From: Stenogyne calaminthoides
Lineage: Eukaryota; Streptophyta; Magnoliopsida; Lamiales; Lamiaceae
Assembly: GCA_037126765.1 (NCBI GenBank)
Contig: JBBCBC010000002.1
Span: forward strand, 15,035,853 to 15,099,852
DNA: 64,000 nucleotides
Reading direction: 5' to 3'
Below are positions 10,237 through 19,991 of this stretch, in pieces (the stretch's first letter is position 1; each line of letters opens with the position of its first letter). The translations under genes and the position numbers were made by a program. The notes under the pieces are model-generated. The model saw nothing but the letters and a program-made list of their open reading frames with translations, was not told where the DNA came from and ran no database searches.

Positions 10237-10879
10237 ATCAAGTCTAACTCAAATCCTACAAGCCCATCAGGTATTTCTAGAAAGTTTTATTAAACTTAGG
10301 CCCAAAACCCTATTCTACACCTATCAATAGAGGTTTTACTCATTCATTTTTCCACACACACAGACATCAAGGCAACAACAACAACACAAGATTCAAGGCA
10401 ACCCTAAATTGAAAAAGTAAATAATAACAAGACTAAAAATGAAATCGTCCAAAGTTACATGACTAAAAATTATATTTTGCCAATATTGTTCTCTAAAAAA
10501 GTTAGAAAATAATTATAGTAATTATAGTCATTCTAAATCCAAACAATACAATGATAAAAATCATATTCTTTATCATTCCTCAAAACCATTCATTTTTTAA
10601 TTCATTTTCTCATTCCTTATAAGAAATGAAGCAATTGCTCAGGTTATACTCTCATATTTGTCATTCCTGAGATTGATTGATATTGTCCTTCCTAGCTTTT
10701 TCATAATCGGACTGGTGACCAAACCAGACTACGCAGTTGACGATTCAACCAAAATACATATAATTTGTGCTGAAGTAGTTCAGTAAGAAATCCAACATTC
10801 AACTCCACATCAAAACTATATACATAAATATGTGTATATACATGATGATACAATTCTTGTATAAACCATAAACAATACA

Positions 10880-13800
10880 TTACCCAAGGCTTTCTACAGT
10901 CTTACCACTCATATCCAATGATATATCACTGCCAACACTAAGAGATATTAAGACATCATTAGACGAGTGCCATTCCTTTTTGGCCATTTCTTCATTATCA
11001 TCCAACTTTTCAGTGTTGTTTAATTCAACATGTGAGTCACGAGTTGGCGATTTACTTTATATTTTTGCAGCGGAGCGAACATGAGATCTAACGGATCTCC
11101 TCTGAGCTCCACCTCTGCCTCTATTGGCCTGGCAACGGCTTACTAAATAATTTAACCATGTGAGGAGATCCAGAATATACGCTTCTATTTTCTGCTTGCT
11201 CGCATGGTGGAGTTGATCTCGATTTGCATCACATTGGTAGGCCCAACTACCCTGTGATTCAGTTCAGACCTGCATATAGAAGGAGGCCTTGTCATTTCTA
11301 GTTAGTTGAGAGCATGTATTTTTAGGCATAATGCATAAAAAGGCCAATAAATTCTCACTTTTGTTTCAATAGGTTTTTAAAAAACGCTTTAGATATCAAA
11401 AAAAATCACAAGCGCTCTCGAGAAGAAAATTGATAAAACTTTTCGCTTCATCTTAACAATTAATTATATAGAAAAGTATTCTTCATAACTTATTTTAGGT
11501 ACATGTCACTTGAAGAATTAGGGTATAAATAATTTGCATAAAACACATCTAGATATTATGAAATTAATGTATATAACTATATATTATTTTATGGGACAAT
11601 TAAGATGAATCGAGGAATTCCGTCAGTTCCCAGCTCGAAGGACATCCGAAATAAAATTTCAATACTTGAAGGACTGTTTAAAACAAAAATTAATAATTCA
11701 GGGATCTTTTACTTTCTTATGCCTATTTTTTAAAGAGGTATGAGAGCATGTATGAGCATGATTAACATCGACTCACCCTGTATTTGCCCACTCTCCAACC
11801 CAACCAAAACCATGATGAGCCCTGTGCGAACAATCAACAAAACAAGTTCAGGAAGGATACTGGAGAAAACTGTAACTAAGGTTGTGTTTGGATTGAGGAA
11901 CTTGAAATGCCAAAAAAAAGAAAAAAAAAAGGTTCAAAATGAATGGATTTTGAATCCATAACATTTCAAACAACCAGTAATGATTTTTTTATGGGATTTA
12001 AAATCCATGCTCGAATCTTTCAATCAAAACACGACGACAAATCCTTTTGCCTAAGGTTGTAAATCTTACTTGGCTGTGTTTGTGGCAATAGGAACAAGCC
12101 AATGTAGCGTCTTTTCCATCTCATCTTTGATTCCGGCCACAGATAGCTGCAGAAGAATTATTTTACAATACACACTTTATGTCAGGAGATTAATTAGGAA
12201 AATGTATCATAAAAACTTAGTAAAGAAAATAAACAGAAGAACACCTCCTTGTCGACATGGAAACACTGCAGCTTTGACCATAAAGAATCCCTTAAATTTG
12301 GAGGCAAGCTCTGATACAAAGAATCTCTGAAGTCTGGAGGCATGGCACTTGGACGTGCTACCTGATTTCATTAGAAAATGCTCACATAATTATAGAAATG
12401 CTGATGTTTAGGAAATATAGACGAACAGATAAAAATGATATTACTAAATACACGAAGCAAAGGGGTCTCAACACAATATATTCCAACATTAACTAAAAAC
12501 GTAATTTTCTCCACAGAAAGAAGGAAATGAGGTTTGCTCACAATAGCATCAATCAGGAGAATGATGTTAGCATAATGTAATGCAAGCCCAGCAGGTCCCA
12601 ACTTTTGCTGGCTGCTCATGATTCCTTCCTTTGGTGTTTCGCTGCCTCCTGGAAGTCAAATAATAAGGCAGTATCATGATAAGTAATAAAGATGTTAGTC
12701 ATATCTAACAATGAACAGAACGAAAAATTCAAGAAGCTTTATTGTAGAAATATGATCCACTCGTATATGGTCAAGTTTTTTTTTTTTTAAAAAAAGCATT
12801 GGGTGAATGTAAAGAACAATTAGAAAAGTTAATGTACTCTATGCTTCTAGTATATACAGAGGCTGAAAATATAAATCGCTCAATCATAGTAAAGGACTAT
12901 GCAATTGGTATGACAATCATAGTTCTCTTACATAAAAGTGCAGCACATAATTATGCCAAAAAAGAGGCATTACATAAGCAAGTTATACAGAAAGCGACAC
13001 CAACAAGACAATCAAAACTATACCATGAGACTACTGATCTTCTTCTCCTTTGTCTTATTTATATCAGATAATTTTATACTTAGAGATAAATATATACACA
13101 CACACACAACCATTTCCAAACATACAATTTCAGATTGAATTATACCTGGATTCCCAAATGTATAGTTTATTTCCTGATTAAGAAATAACACAATATCCAC
13201 AAGCGTCTCCATAACCTGTTCTCCAACATAACACAGGTTAAAGATCCCAAACTAATCCATCAAGTAATACCAAGAATATATAGCAAGTCATAGAAATGTG
13301 ATCTAGAGCTATAAAAGATGCACTAAATAGATTGTTATGAGTGTTGCATGTAAGAAGAGAATCTATTTAAACCTAATAATAAAATATAATACATAATCTT
13401 CATTTCTTTGCTCTGGCTTGAAATGGGCCCCCACTAGTGGACGGTGGGTTCTGGTCTCCCGGATTAGTCGGTCCTTGGGCCAGATACCGAGTTATAAAAA
13501 AAAATCTTCATTTCCTTCATACAATTTATCACGTTAAAAGAATATGATCATGCTCAAATAACTTTTTTCTCTATCACTAAAGTATGGTCATGCAATTTAT
13601 GACGATGTACATATTTTTGTTTTGTTTAAAACATGTCCAAAGTAGTCATACCACATTCATGGCTCGGCCTTGGGGGTGAGGAGGGGGAGAGAGAAAATGA
13701 CAAAACTAGACAAATTTAGGTGGCCATGGAAGTACAATGCCTTCAATGTGTTTGAATACAACAAATAATAATAATTGATCTTCAAAAGACGCAATATTAA

Positions 13801-16800
13801 ATGAAACTAAATTGTTCAAAACTTTGTACTACTTAGCTAAGTAACTTTTATAACTTACAATTATTAATGCATTAATCACTTTCTCAGTTTGATAAAACCA
13901 ACTCATGAAATATAAGTAGCTTGATCTTGTTGATTTTTTTATTTTTTTTGGATTTTAACTTGTATGGTATATATTTTCAATTATTCATTGATCATCTCAC
14001 CCAATGATAACTCAAAAACTAGGTCAAGTATAGCATTTTGTATTAGTTCGATGACTTCCTTTAGTTTATAATATGATTGTTAAAAATTGAGACAAATTAT
14101 TTCATATTCATGATGAATACATGATTGTCAATAAATGATAATTTTTTTCTGTGTGATTAAATAAAAGTAAACCCCTATATCATATTCAAAACTTTTAGAC
14201 CTCAGTGTATATTTTTCTTATCAATGTACTCATACAGATTTGATTTGTTCTTTTATTTCTATATTCTTTTCTTTGTCACATGCCAAAAAAAATTTAGGCA
14301 TTCTTTCAGAATTTGAAATTTTCATCTTTTTATTGTTCTTATATGAGTTTTATAACTACATGCCCAAAATGTATTGTTCTATTATTTTTTTACAGAAAAA
14401 GGACACCAAGCAATAATTATTCCATAAATCACGTTCAGGATTCTATGGATAACATTTGTAAGCAACAGAAGATCAGAGCATTGTGGATTTCAAGAATTGG
14501 AGAATTCAAGGATTTTGTTTTTTCTTGAAGAATAAAAACCATAAATTAGAATTAACATCTTCTTAAAAGTCATACTAGTAAAGATGGATAATAGACATAA
14601 GTTTGAAGAATTTACACTAAGAAGAAGCTTGTTTGCCTTGTCTATTTGTTTTTATTTTCTATCACAACTTTAGTGTTCTAAGCTCAACTTATAAGATATT
14701 TAGAAAATAAGGATATAAAAATCTACCTCTTCCATACTTCTGCACCACAGTGACTTTTTCTTTAAGCTTTTCACCAACTTCCTTTGGCTTTTCAATTTTG
14801 AAGTCAATATGTTGAGGCTGTTGTCCCTGTCTCCTATAATAAGGTAAATAAAAGTATTCAAACACTCAGTCAACCCATAAAAAATCAAGAGAAAGGACAA
14901 CATGATCGATGATTTAATTTCCACATTTAAGCTAAGAACTAATTGATTTGCCAAGAATTAGAGTAGTGGTGTTTCTTTTAAAAACAAAATCAAAGCTGTT
15001 TTATTTGGCATTTGACCACTAATCCTATGTTTGAATATAAACAAAATGTTTAATATTAGGAAATGCAAGAGTGTTCATGGGATAAGTACATATAATAATC
15101 AAGACATACCTCTTTGCCCAGCATTGAACCTGAGCTCCTCCAAACGCTTACTTTGATATTCTTGGTCAATTTTGTCAAGTGCGTGCAGCTCCTGATATAG
15201 CTCCTGCAGAAACAACTCGTTGCATATTTTATAATTTGTAGTATTTTTTGGCAATTATTCAAGGAATAATGTATATTCATGCATATATTACATGCTACTG
15301 GTGGTAATAATCATAAATATGAATTTTGCTTGGGTGTTTTATTCAATTTGTATACGATACTAAGAAACATATGAGTGAACATGAAAATTTATACGTTCAC
15401 AGTCCAAAAGTGGCTGCAAGACCTGTTAACCAGCCTTCCATGAGGTCGTAGAAATGAAAATGGAGATTAAGGTAACACTTAACTTAACTATCTTAACCAA
15501 AAATTAGAACTTTATTGAACAATAATATTAATAATAACAACTTTGAAAGTAAAAATATGAATCATGTCTTCTCACTGCAACACTACTTTACAAAATTATC
15601 CAGTTACTTGGAATAGAGTGCAATATGGATGTCACTGAAGTTCAAAATTTTAACATCTTTTTAGATAAATATTCTGCAAAAAAAAGCCCTCTCACCTTTA
15701 TGAGAAACAATATTCTGAATTCTAAAGAGGTGATATGATATGGTAAACGGTCTATCTATTTATATATGCCCAGAGCTAACATGAAACCTAATTTCTTCTA
15801 TTTATATATGCCCAGAGCTAACATGAAACCTAATTTCTAGATATGACCTTTGGAGAGTGATAAAAATAGTAGAACCTCCTATATGTGCCATCTATTTTTC
15901 AGCATATACTCTATTTCTTAAATAAAAGTTAAAATTATACTTTCGAAAAAAAGAAAAGGAAGATGAAGCAATTTTGATAAAATGGGCTGACATTCAATGA
16001 TGCTGAGAGACAAAACTGAAATAGATTAAGATGATGATGAAGAGGTACTACATACAGCAGTATGTTGAACCGAAGTCATCAGTTGCAGCATCAATGCTTC
16101 AGCTCGTTCTCTCAACTGATTCTGAGGGGTACGGTCTCTACTACGTCTGCAAATCGAACGTCAGTGAACCATTAAACACCAAAGACTACTTCAAACATAA
16201 AAACACGAGTTAATTTCATTTCTGGTCCCAATAGTTTACCTTTTACCAGTTCTGGTTCCTCTTTCACTCACTATCAAATTTGGTCCGGACGTATACTTTT
16301 ACTCCCACATTTTACCCCACCATTGGTTGAGCGTCTGTTGACTGACAAATTCAACTATTTAGGGGTGCTAAATGTATTATTTAAAAAAAAAAATAAAAAA
16401 AAAATAAAAATCACATTTTAGTAATCAACTTTTAAACAAGTACATTTAGCACCCCTCAAATAGTTGATTCCGCCAGTCAGCGCAAGATCAATTAACGATG
16501 GGACCAAATGTGGGAGTAAAAGTGTACTTCCAGTACCAAATTTGATAGTGAGTGAAGAGGGAGACCAAAAGTGGAAATGGATAAACTTTAGGGACCACAA
16601 ATGACATTATCCCTTAAAACACTAATAAGGATACAAAGCTTTAGTATGTTACTTCTCAAAGAAACGGTCCAAGTTATGCCACTGAGGATCTTTACATCGA
16701 TTCCCAAAGCGGATTACTTCTCCTGCAAACACCTTGAGCTCCTCCCTGTTCCATTATATATCATATTACGAACTTTAATTAGTGAAAGATTAGAAACTAC

Positions 16801-19288
16801 ATGAGCAATCCCAACCTTTTGTCAGATGCAACAATGCTTAAAAGTTCGTCAATATCATTTGATATTAGATTCTGAACACCTTCTTCAGGAAGCACTACTT
16901 CTTTCAGTTGTCGTATGCTTCTTTTGGAAAGTGATTGCATAAGATTTGAACCTTTAACAATTGTATTGGCAACCTCAAATCCTAGAATAGAAAGTTCATT
17001 GTTTTTATTTGAAACAAATCCACCTTTTAAGCTCAAATTCACACTACTCCCAAGTGTGTCCAAAACGTCTACTGCCCTTCCAAGTCCAACACTGCCAGCT
17101 CTGCTTAATATTGAACCCACTTCAGAAACCTGCAAAGGTTTCAACCAATAAGCTTAACGAAATGGAAAAACGATAAGTACTGGACCAATCTTCAAAAAAG
17201 GAAAATGTTTCTATGCACCAGTTGCACTGTGCAATTTAAGTTTATTTTTAAATGGTACTGGTTGTTTTACTAAAAGGTATTAGTTGATTAGTATAAGTTA
17301 TTTTCAATGAACAATATTAATTATTTTCATTGAACACTATAAATTGTGCACCAGTTGCACGGTGCAACTGGTTCACGAGCGTTACTCTTAGAAAAAGCTT
17401 TGTATGGTTCTTGAAATTGTTCATGTAAGAAAAATTTCTTGACAATTGTCAAAGTACTCTCAAAAGGCTTAGTATTAACTTTCTATTTATATAAATTCAA
17501 TATACTATCTTGTTGGTAAACACAAAATTAATTGTTCTTAAAGATTTACTGAAAATGGTTTTATTCAATCTTCAAGAAAGCCTGGATTTCTTAATGTAAG
17601 ATTCTAGGAACAGGAACGAAAGCTTCATTTCATAATGAGAAATCAAAAGACTGAAGATCACCAGATAGACTGAAGAAAGGATTGTATCTCTCATTTTTTG
17701 CATTATTATTTTGCAGTCAGTTTTAAACTAAAGAAAGGACTCTAAGTTACAAGAACAGGAATTGGTCTAATTAATCATAAACTTAAAGAAAATAAAAAGG
17801 CACATCATCTTCTTTTATACAATAAATGCTTGGGATAAAGAGACATCTGAAGAGAACCACAAATACAATAAATGTTGTTTAACTTGTTTGTAAAAAGTTA
17901 CATTGCGTATGCGTCGAGTCAATATTACATAGAGATGCTATTTGAATCCAAGTTGACTGTTTTTTAGTAATTACTATGTACTCCCTCCGTCCCAACTCTT
18001 TCTTCACACCCTCTTTTTTCTCGTGTTTTAACAAGCGAGTTGTTTATTACTCCCTCAGTCCCAAGATGACTTAAACACTAGAATTGGATCGCAAACCAAG
18101 AAAATTGGGTTTTAGTGGGTTTTAGTGGAATAAAATAAGGGTGTTGTGAGTGTATTAATATTATATTTGTTTCCATTTTGGGAGTGTTCAAGTAATATTA
18201 GGACGTCCAAATAAGGCAAGTGTTCAAGTAATGTTGGGACGGAGGGAGTAATATTTAAAATGATAATGTGACTTTTAGGAAGGGGTATGATAGATCTATC
18301 TCTCCACTATTATATGTCTCCTTAAAAATTACTTTATCATTTTAAATACTAGTAATAAAAAACTCGTTCGCTAAAACACGAGAAAACAGTAACTGTGAAC
18401 AAAGAGTTGGGACGGAGGTAGTAGTTTTTAAAATAACAGAACTTTGAAGTCAAATTCCTAGTTAGAAGTGAAGTGAATCACTTATGTATGCCAAGTCTTA
18501 TTCTTTTTCCAAACAAAGATGATAAATGATTTCACCTTCTTTAATTCATACCAATTCTTGATTTGCAACTACCAAATACTTTATTTACTACTTTATTTGT
18601 ATTTCAGTTATGCGCAAGCATCAGTTACTGAGTGTTTACAGATGTGCATATGAATCTTATTTTCTAATAAAGAATTCACAAAGTTTTACTCACTAAAAAT
18701 AGCAAGAATATGAGGAATATCTAAACTTCACATAAAGTTAGGCCTCTAAAATAAGACGTACCCAAGCCACTAGCTCCGGTTCTTGCTATCATTTTTACAG
18801 AAAACTGATTATCAAAGTTGATATTGATCAATACTGCCAGGTGTGCATATTTGTTCAAGAATCACTTTCTAACTCCTAATTAATATCCATATTTCCATAT
18901 TGAGATTCACCATGTTGCAATTATCAAACGGAATGCCAAAATAGAAAAAAGTAAACAATCGAAGGTTGACCCTAATACCAAAGGGGCATAATATTCTACT
19001 AATTTGATATTAACTTAAATAAAAACAGAACCAAAATTGAACAGGTACTACCTTAGTGGCCCTCAAGGATCGTGATTTGTCGTATATGCTCTTTTCGTAT
19101 CGCGGAATCCCATCGTAAAATTCATCATCGCTAACATTTGAGAATTTTGGGGATTCTTCAGCAGGTATGGCTGTGGCTGTTAGACTCGTCGTCGTCTCAT
19201 ATTTCTTGTTGTTGCTTGTCCCTGTTGCATAATAAGGGTTTGAATTTGATGATGGAGCCTTCGCCTTCTTTGAACTCACCAATCCCAT
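10880..19288 (-). CDS. PSK SIMULATOR (PSI) family protein, DUF3475/DUF668, 12 exons
   Basis: This is a plant-specific family whose Arabidopsis members support growth and are linked to phytosulfokine signalling. Exons (minus): 19052-19288, 16816-17129, 16653-16745, 16056-16146, 15110-15203, 14727-14833, 13146-13215, 12542-12648, 12245-12361, 12070-12146, 11777-11821, 10880-11269. All introns are GT-AG and phases fit throughout. The N-terminus MGLVSSKK has a Gly2 suited to N-myristoylation, as in the family. DUF3475 is in exons 2-3 (LSILGFEVANTIVKGSNLMQ, GVQNLIS, RFGNRCKDPQWHNLDRFF). A conserved linker (LKSQRKLVKSLKKKSLW) is in exon 6. DUF668 is in exons 8-11 (LGPAGLALHYANII, LPPNLRDSLWSKL, MEKTLHWLVPIATNTAKAHHGFGWVGEWANTG). 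The coding length of about 580 codons is slightly under the roughly 615-660 of Arabidopsis PSI1-3. In exon 12 a frame change is needed near 11205-11218 to reach LHHASKQKIEAYILDLLTWL, and a TAA lies at 11057-11059 in that frame. Coding-like sequence continues to TAA 10880-10882. The gene is either a recent pseudogene or carries two sequencing errors. Confidence 0.88.
11270..11776 (-). other. PSI gene intron 11
   Basis: Intron between exons 11 and 12, donor GGTGAGTC and acceptor GCAG. I see no gene or repeat of note in it. Confidence 0.7.
12649..13145 (-). other. PSI gene intron 7
   Basis: AT-rich intron with a T/A homopolymer pair near 12778-12796. Small plus-strand frames here (12799-13138) are antisense to the intron and show no domain. 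Confidence 0.65.
13216..14726 (-). other. PSI gene intron 6, with a SINE-like insertion
   Basis: A 1.5 kb AT-rich intron. Its one recognisable content is the short retroposon with target duplications at 13395-13514. The rest is plain AT-rich sequence. Confidence 0.65.
13395..13514 (+). mobile_element. Short 5'-truncated SINE-like retroposon with target duplications
   Basis: A body of about 96 bp (13407-13502) ends in nine or more A residues. It is flanked by a perfect 12-bp duplication AATCTTCATTTC at 13395-13406 and 13503-13514. The body is GC-richer than the intron and holds GGTCTCCCGGATTAGTCGGT and GGGCCAGATACCGAGTTAT, wording resembling the 3' part of plant tRNA-derived SINEs. No A or B box is present, so it is a 5'-truncated copy if the family is right. 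The TSD plus A-tail make target-primed retroposition clear. Confidence 0.75.
15204..16055 (-). other. PSI gene intron 4, with a 42-bp tandem duplication
   Basis: The intron is AT-rich. It contains a perfect direct duplication of 42 bp at 15755-15796 and 15797-15838, each starting TCTATTTATATATGCCCAG. Perfect identity suggests a recent slippage or assembly event. Confidence 0.75.
15755..15838. repeat. Perfect 2 x 42-bp tandem repeat
   Basis: Two identical adjacent 42-bp copies, junction between 15796 and 15797, inside intron 4 of the PSI gene. Confidence 0.9.
16212..16609. mobile_element. Foldback (long-TIR) MITE in intron 3 of the PSI gene
   Basis: Two inverted arms of about 165-169 bp (16212-16376 and 16441-16609) are separated by an A-rich spacer. 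Terminal sequences are TAAT[TG]TCATTT[CG]TGGTCCC. Matching inner blocks include CACTCACTATCAAATTTGGT, ACTTTTACTCCCACATTT and AGGGGTGCTAAATGTA. I could not find a convincing target duplication. The form resembles non-autonomous foldback MULEs, but its TIR is not that of the 2836-8907 element. Confidence 0.8.
17215..17375. mobile_element. Small inverted-repeat element (MITE-like)
   Basis: GCACCAGTTGCACTGTGCAA at the left matches the inverted TTGCAC[CG]GTGCAACTGGT at the right, with AAATT inside both arms, over about 160 bp. The right arm has an extra copy of the palindromic core. Superfamily and exact ends are unclear and no target duplication was found. Confidence 0.4.
17981..18421. mobile_element. 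Stowaway (Tc1/mariner) MITE, outer element
   Basis: It starts CTCCCTCCGTCCCAACTCTT and ends AAGAGTTGGGACGGAGG plus TAG, with TA on both sides (17979-17980, 18422-18423), the Stowaway target duplication. The arms also pair through CTCGTGTTTTA.C...CGAGTT. A second Stowaway (18050-18248) lies inside the left half, so the outer element alone is about 240 bp. Confidence 0.88.
18050..18248. mobile_element. Stowaway MITE nested in another Stowaway
   Basis: It starts CTCCCTCAGTCCCAAGATGA and ends TTGGGACGGAGGGAG, 199 bp, flanked by TA at 18048-18049 and 18249-18250. Its interior (ACTTAAACACTAGAATTGG...) differs from the outer element, so the two belong to different subfamilies. Confidence 0.88.
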
Positions 19289-19714
19289 CTCTAATTTCTC
19301 TCTGAATTTCTAATATCAGATGATCATCCAAAAACAAAATAAAGGAGATGGTGGTTGAGAAATTTGCAACCGAAATAGGAGTAATTAATTAATCATGTAT
19401 TATTAGGAAAAATGTTTACTGGTGCTGGAAGACCTAACTAAACCAGAGGAAAAACTGATTCAAATGCACAAGTAAACTCAAATTTCATCTTCTTTGAAAA
19501 AGGAACAAGGGTGGTAGTGGGGGTGTCTGTTAGTACCTACCACACGGTTTTGACTTGGAAACTCTCAATATTTCTATATTAGGAAAAATGTCAATTCAGG
19601 ACTTTTACTTAAAGTCTTAAATTTTTTTCCTATCGATTCAAGGCCTTAAAGATAAAAATCTATTAATTCAGGACCTGAAAGATAAAAATCTATCAATTTG
19701 AGGCTAACAGTGGG
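19289..19714. other. Upstream region of the PSI gene
   Basis: This should hold the leader and proximal promoter of the minus-strand PSI gene, but I see no clear TATA box. Between 19575 and 19705 a segment repeats GATAAAAATCTAT and TCAGGAC/TCAAGGC motifs, probably a decayed transposon end. Copia sequence starts at 19715. Confidence 0.5.
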
Positions 19715-19931
19715 GTAAAACTCATTGGATGCAAGTGGGTCTACAAGAGGAAAAGAGGACCGGACAAGAAGGTGAAAACCTTTAAAGCTAGGCTTGTGGC
19801 AAAGGGATACACTCAGAAAGAGGGTATCGATTATGAAGAAACCTTTTCGTCTGTAGCCATGCTTAAGTCCATCCGTATTCTCTTGGCAATAAATTGTAAC
19901 CGGGTCGTGAACGAAGACGGAGACGATGAAT
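19715..19931 (+). mobile_element. Inverted fragment of the A/B-type copia element
   Basis: 19715-19892 encodes the start of a copia reverse transcriptase (GCKWVYKRKR, KARLVAKGYTQKEGIDYEETFS) on plus. Copies A and B carry the same segment on minus (20340-20515 and about 27720-27890). It joins at about 19893 to a 40-bp piece equal to the element's leader (AATTGTAACCGGGTCGTGAA, compare the reverse complement near 31560). At about 19932 it joins copy A in the opposite orientation. No single transposition gives this order, so it is a rearrangement or an assembly join. Confidence 0.75.
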
Positions 19932-19991
19932 CCCTAAGTCCTTCATATCAAATCTGTTTACCATAATATACCTTACGCCCCGACAAAACCT

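Larger units (their letters stand above)
9456..10430 (+). mobile_element. Possible LTR-derived (solo-LTR-like) region
   Basis: Non-coding repeat arrays are followed by a TATA-like stretch (CACCTATCAATAGAGGTTTT at about 10318) and an ACACACAGACATCAAGG(CAA)n tail. This is how many plant LTRs look around their transcription start. I could not find matching TG...CA ends or a target duplication, so the identity and borders are uncertain. A self-comparison against the rest of the genome for a second LTR copy would settle it. Confidence 0.3.
17130..19051 (-). other. PSI gene intron 1, host of nested MITEs
   Basis: The largest intron at 1.9 kb, donor AAG|GTAGTACC and acceptor TTTGCAG. It contains the nested Stowaway pair (17981-18421) and a smaller inverted-repeat element (about 17215-17375). 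No coding sequence is seen in the rest. Confidence 0.75.
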
